A stretch of 27,086 nucleotides of DNA, taken from positions 1-27,086 of the forward strand of contig PWND01000013.1 in assembly GCA_003557965.1 (NCBI GenBank), given 5' to 3'. The position numbers were made by a program, and so were the translations under genes. Numbering within the stretch: position 1 is the stretch's first letter; every line of letters begins with the position of its first letter. Origin of the DNA: Bacteroidales bacterium (GTDB lineage: Bacteria > Bacteroidota > Bacteroidia > Bacteroidales > UBA7960). Below the pieces are notes generated by a model. That model was given only the letters and a program-made list of their open reading frames with translations, did no database searches and was not told the origin of the DNA. This document shows positions 23,921 to 27,086 of the stretch, in pieces.

Positions 23921-25138
23921 CTATTTTTCTTCAAACTTTGGAAGTTGTGCTACATTGAATCCGACTATAAGTCCTATATATGAACCGTTTTTATTTGGAG
24001 AAAAATATACATTGACTGGAACATTGAGATAGCCTGATCTGAATGTTCTTCCGGCTGCGAATATCATCCCGGTTGATACTCCGAATTTACCCCTGTTATC
24101 AAGACGCCTTACTGTTTCTATCGGACTATCTGAAGGCAGAGTACTGGCTAGCTGCCAGTTGCCATTTTCATCAAAATAACCCGAAGCAGTTTGAGTACCT
24201 CTTACTACTGGCCCAAGCCCAAATTCCAGCCCGGTATTGTTAAAACGAAAACCTAACAGCACTGTAACAGATGGAATAAACACTCCCGACTCCATCCCGG
24301 TAACTACCGGAATAAACTCAAATAATGCCTGAAAATCACCTGAACTAAGAAATTGCTGTTCAAACTGATATCCAATGAAGCTGTTTACAGGGTACATATT
24401 AAATCCACCCTGTTCTTCCGGAGCCTGCATCCTCTCTGCATGCTCGCCCCAGTGGAATGTTGCGCCGACTCTCGGGCCACTCAGTTTTACCGTAGTTTTT
24501 GATGTAATTATGGGTTGATCGTAGCTTATAAGAAGATCAATAAGTGCCTTGTCATTCTTAATACCCATTATATTGTTTAATGATATACTGATCATTGTTT
24601 GAATATGGTTTTGCTGATTGATATATTCCATTACATCTGTTTTTTCAATATTCCCGGTTTTAACATCAATCAATCTGAAAATTACAATTATTTTATTACT
24701 AAACTTTTCTATACTTCCTGTAAGCATTTTGTCGGCATTAAGAATATTGCCAACCATAACCTGGCATGTTCTGCCATAGCAATTATCAACATTAATTTCC
24801 TGCTCATTTATTACATTGGCAATGTCATATCTATCCATTACTTCAAACACACTTGCTTTTTCAAGCTCAAGCAATACCATATTCTTAATCATTTTTTTTT
24901 CAACAGACAGATCCTTTGTGTCAATACCAATAACCGCAATTTTTTGTTTAGTTTGTGAAAATGCAGCCTGCATAAACATCATTATAGTTAATGTTAATCC
25001 GGCTGCTTTTTTTAGGAAAGACTTCTTTTTTAGTGTTTTACAACATTTTTTAGAGCTTATATAATTAAGCTCTTTGGTTTCTTGTAATTCAACATTTGAC
25101 TTCTGTGTCATTTGTTGCCTTGTTCTTTCTTGTTTCAT
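23921..25138 (-). CDS. CsgG-like N-terminal domain with C-terminal barrel-like region
   Basis: No specific function is recognised. Residues about 66-195 (KIAVIGIDTKDLS...FEVMDRYDIANVINEQ) resemble the CsgG/LpoB/FlgO-type domain, including the paired cysteines Cys120 and Cys125 followed by GNILNADKMLTGSIE. Residues about 215-405 have alternating hydrophobic strands and repeated glycines, as in outer-membrane porin-like proteins. The hydrophobic signal segment sits at about 45-61 (cut near FSQ) after an unusually long 42-residue basic N-region. A later start such as Met10 (25111) is possible. It is divergent from the HTH gene and followed by a hairpin terminator. Periplasmic or outer-membrane location is inferred. 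Confidence 0.7.
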   Translation of the reverse strand: MKQERTRQQMTQKSNVELQETKELNYISSKKCCKTLKKKSFLKKAAGLTLTIMMFMQAAFSQTKQKIAVIGIDTKDLSVEKKMIKNMVLLELEKASVFEVMDRYDIANVINEQEINVDNCYGRTCQVMVGNILNADKMLTGSIEKFSNKIIVIFRLIDVKTGNIEKTDVMEYINQQNHIQTMISISLNNIMGIKNDKALIDLLISYDQPIITSKTTVKLSGPRVGATFHWGEHAERMQAPEEQGGFNMYPVNSFIGYQFEQQFLSSGDFQALFEFIPVVTGMESGVFIPSVTVLLGFRFNNTGLEFGLGPVVRGTQTASGYFDENGNWQLASTLPSDSPIETVRRLDNRGKFGVSTGMIFAAGRTFRSGYLNVPVNVYFSPNKNGSYIGLIVGFNVAQLPKFEEK

Positions 25139-25333
25139 AGCAAATAATTTTAAAGGTTTACAGAAGCTAAATTAGATACAAAAGAAAGTCAAAAAAAACG
25201 GACGTTTAATGCTTGAAATACAATAATTGCAGGCCATAATAATATTGCTAAAAACTTAGTTTTTATTATTGTAAAAATGAAATTGCCTAAAATTCTCTCA
25301 GGTGGTTTTGCAAAAAACCTTAAAATAATTAGT

Positions 25334-25356
25334 TAAATTTGCATTAAATGCAAATT
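25334..25356 (+). promoter_or_regulatory. Promoter with overlapping 21-bp perfect palindrome
   Basis: TAAATTTG (25334-25341) is an exact TAnnTTTG element. A perfect palindrome of 10-bp arms around a single base (25336-25356, arm AATTTGCATT) overlaps it and covers the expected transcription start, 9 bases before the ATG at 25365. A TTTTG at 25306-25310 is the nearest -33 candidate, with longer than usual spacing. The symmetry is that of a dimer-binding operator. Confidence 0.65.
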
Positions 25357-25364
25357 ATTTTTTG

Positions 25365-26423
25365 ATGGGACTTAATGTAAAATCTATACAAATTCAATTT
25401 TTAAACAGGATTAGTGATCTCATACCTAAAGAAACTTCTATGGTAGTTGTATTGTCGGATTTGCTAAATGTTAGTAATGACAGTGCTTACAGAAGAATGA
25501 GAGGAGAAACCCTATTGACGATTGAAGAAATAATATTATTATGCGATAAATTTAATATTTCATTTGATGCTTTCAGCCGTAAGGAAACCGGGCTGGTTAC
25601 ATTTAAGTACTCTTTAAATGAACACAGGAAAGAAAACTTACTGGAATACCTTCAAAGCATTTATAACGATCTTGTGGTAATTGCTAATAGCAAAACCAGT
25701 AGTATAGTTTACGCGTGTGGTGATGTTCCTGTGTTTTATCATTATAAGTTTCCTGAAATTGCTTCATTTAAGTTTTTTTATTGGTTAAAATCAATTATGA
25801 ATGTCCCTGAGTTTGAGGATGCTTCTTTTAATTTTGAGATTGTTGACCAGGAAATAATTGATGTAGGGTTAAAAATTATTAAGCTGTATGAACAGGTCCC
25901 GTCAAAAGAAATATGGACAGATTCAACCATATACAGTACTCTTAAGCAAATTGATTACTACTGGGAGTCCGGGATGTTTGAGAGTGCAGAAGATGCAGTT
26001 AAAGTTTGTGATTCATTAGCATTGGTAATAAAGAACATTCAGAAATGTGCTGAAAATTCTGCAAAGATTGATTTAGCAAATGCTAAAGAGCAGGAAGCAA
26101 ATAATTATGAGTTGTATTATAGTGATATTGAAATCATCAATAATTGCGTACTGGTAAAACTAGAACAAAGCAAGGCAGTTTATCTGTCGCACTTCTCGTT
26201 TTTTACAATGAGTACTATGAATGATGTATATTCTGATAAAACAGAACAATGGCTTAATGTTTTAATAAAAAGATCACTATTGCTTAGTGGTGTGGCAGAA
26301 AAACAGCGCTACCAATTCTTCAAAAGAATGTTTCAAAAAATTGACAACCTAAAGTCGAAAATCCTGCCAGAAGAACCGGAAAAGCCATCACAAAAAGCCG
26401 AAGACGAGAAAAGTGATAAGTAA
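25365..26423 (+). CDS. HTH transcriptional regulator of Bacteroidota type
   Basis: Residues about 26-70 form a compact helix-turn-helix: VVVLSDLLNVSNDSAYRRMR followed by GETLLTIEEIILLCDKFNIS. This pattern is seen in many Bacteroidota regulators of unknown target. The remaining ~280 residues are a mostly helical, unrecognised domain, and the C-terminal tail is highly charged (about 335-352). ATG 25365 is preferred over TTG 25362, which adds only one Met. The very short leader and the palindrome overlapping the promoter suggest autoregulation. It is divergent from the CsgG-like gene, which could be a target. Confidence 0.75.
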   Translation: MGLNVKSIQIQFLNRISDLIPKETSMVVVLSDLLNVSNDSAYRRMRGETLLTIEEIILLCDKFNISFDAFSRKETGLVTFKYSLNEHRKENLLEYLQSIYNDLVVIANSKTSSIVYACGDVPVFYHYKFPEIASFKFFYWLKSIMNVPEFEDASFNFEIVDQEIIDVGLKIIKLYEQVPSKEIWTDSTIYSTLKQIDYYWESGMFESAEDAVKVCDSLALVIKNIQKCAENSAKIDLANAKEQEANNYELYYSDIEIINNCVLVKLEQSKAVYLSHFSFFTMSTMNDVYSDKTEQWLNVLIKRSLLLSGVAEKQRYQFFKRMFQKIDNLKSKILPEEPEKPSQKAEDEKSDK

Positions 26424-26436
26424 AACGAATAACTGG

Positions 26437-26466
26437 GATTGGTTGATTGGTTGATTGGTTGATTGG
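26437..26466. repeat. 8-bp tandem array (GGTTGATT)n
   Basis: Three full GGTTGATT units (26441-26448, 26449-26456, 26457-26464) with partial units on both sides (GATT before, GG after), just past the HTH gene's stop. The unit begins with GGTTGA, the same core as the hexamer arrays elsewhere in the window. Confidence 0.93.
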
Positions 26467-26497
26467 GGGCATTTCGGCAAGCTCAGTGTAAAATTTT

Positions 26498-26557
26498 GGA
26501 TGTGGGGTTTCGGTTATAATGAAAGTAGCAAAGAAAATAATTCCTCCACCCACATCC
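26498..26557. repeat. 9-bp inverted repeat with 42-base spacer
   Basis: GGATGTGGG (26498-26506) and CCCACATCC (26549-26557) are exactly complementary. Just upstream, TTCGGCAAGCTCAGTGT (26473-26489) resembles dispersed REP-like words common in draft genomes; this resemblance is from memory. Confidence 0.55.
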
Positions 26558-26585
26558 CCTAATTCAAAAAAATTTCGTAACTTGC

Positions 26586-26613
26586 GTAACGTAAAATACG
26601 TAACGTATAATAC
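26586..26613. repeat. 14-bp tandem direct repeat before the ATPase gene
   Basis: GTAACGTAAAATAC (26586-26599) is followed immediately by GTAACGTATAATAC (26600-26613), differing at one base, and then a partial GAAATAC copy. It ends 16 bases before the ATG at 26630, where a promoter or operator would be expected. Confidence 0.8.
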
Positions 26614-26629
26614 GAAATACATATAAAAC

Positions 26630-27086
26630 ATGAAACGAAAACTCAAAAACCCGTTTTTACTTGCCGGATACTACGGGAAAGAATATTTCTGCAATAGAGC
26701 AGATGAATTGGCTATGCTGGAAAATCACTTTGACAATGAAAGAAACATTGTGCTCTATTCCTGGCGTAAATACGGAAAAACTGCATTAATCCGGTGTTTT
26801 ATTGATAATCTGAATAAACAGAAAAAAGCCGAGCCTTTATATATTGATTTGTTGGGAACGCGTACTATTGATGATGCGATACTGAATATTACAAGGGCTG
26901 TATATAATAAATACTGCAAAGCTAACGGCGGTATATCGGCAAAAATTATAAAACTGATCAGTTTAATTGGTTTAGAGCTTAGTTTTGATCATAATACTGG
27001 AATTCCCACAATAGGCTTTGGTGTTAAAAAAACTAATGAAATACCCGAAAAATCATTAGAAGCACTTGGAGAATTTTTGCAAAGCA
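26630..27086 (+). CDS. Archaeal-type AAA ATPase, N-terminal part (cut by window edge)
   Basis: An open frame runs from ATG 26630 to the end of the window (152 complete codons). The start KNPFLLAGYYGKEYFCNRADELAMLE and the P-loop-like SWRKYGKTALI (about residues 46-56) match the COG1672-type predicted ATPases common in Bacteroidota and archaea. In that family the P-loop reads SPRRYGKT and lacks the first Gly of the classic Walker A. The Walker B and the C-terminal DNA-binding or nuclease-like region lie outside the window. These genes are often multicopy and of accessory character; the biological role is not known. Confidence 0.8.
   Translation, partial: MKRKLKNPFLLAGYYGKEYFCNRADELAMLENHFDNERNIVLYSWRKYGKTALIRCFIDNLNKQKKAEPLYIDLLGTRTIDDAILNITRAVYNKYCKANGGISAKIIKLISLIGLELSFDHNTGIPTIGFGVKKTNEIPEKSLEALGEFLQS

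Noticed and set aside
26320..26646. Minus-strand frame over the end of the HTH gene and the repeats
   Set aside because: It translates the GGTTGATT repeats and the reverse of conserved coding sequence, and no known motif is seen.

Overview
The window looks like a chromosomal segment of an AT-rich Bacteroidota, probably an anaerobic or facultative Bacteroidales-like lineage. The evidence is the Bacteroidota -7 promoter hexamer class (TAnnTTTG) in front of several genes, few Shine-Dalgarno sites, a Bacteroidales-style SerRS and PanB, a SerA-like dehydrogenase without ACT domain, and a complete Rnf ion-pumping ferredoxin:NAD oxidoreductase operon. No tRNA, rRNA, CRISPR array, insertion sequence or phage gene was seen.

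Layout. Bases 1-627 carry no gene and are packed with short tandem repeats (GGTTAA, GGTTGA, GCTGAAA and AGCACATT units) plus a duplicated composite module. Bases 628-12081 are on the plus strand: rplU-rpmA with a strong terminator, serS, a secreted TPR protein, rsmA, a membrane protein joining a degenerate PP2C domain to a periplasmic LysM domain, a D-2-hydroxyacid dehydrogenase, and an exopolysaccharide export/initiation trio (Wza-like lipoprotein, Wzc-like tyrosine autokinase, WecA-like phosphoglycosyl transferase).

Bases 12078-25138 are on the minus strand. In transcription order they hold a CsgG-like surface protein, the rnfBCDGEA operon, a secreted Ntn-hydrolase of the choloylglycine hydrolase family fused to a DUF2141 domain, and a likely operon of panB, an RluA-family pseudouridine synthase and a large outer-membrane protein that combines a gluzincin (HExxH...E) domain, a TolB-like propeller and a C-terminal barrel. 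From 25362 onward the plus strand carries an HTH regulator whose promoter is overlapped by a perfect 21-bp palindrome, a repeat-rich intergenic stretch, and the start of an archaeal-type AAA ATPase cut by the window edge.

How they fit together: the left half combines translation housekeeping with cell-envelope sensing and polysaccharide export; the right half combines membrane bioenergetics (Rnf) with secreted or outer-membrane proteins. No obvious complete new defence or mobile system is present. The most unusual items are the PP2C pseudophosphatase-TM-LysM protein, the choloylglycine hydrolase-DUF2141 fusion, the gluzincin-propeller-barrel protein, and a family of hexamer repeats found both at the window start and, inverted, between rnfC and rnfD, where it covers the rnfC stop codon.
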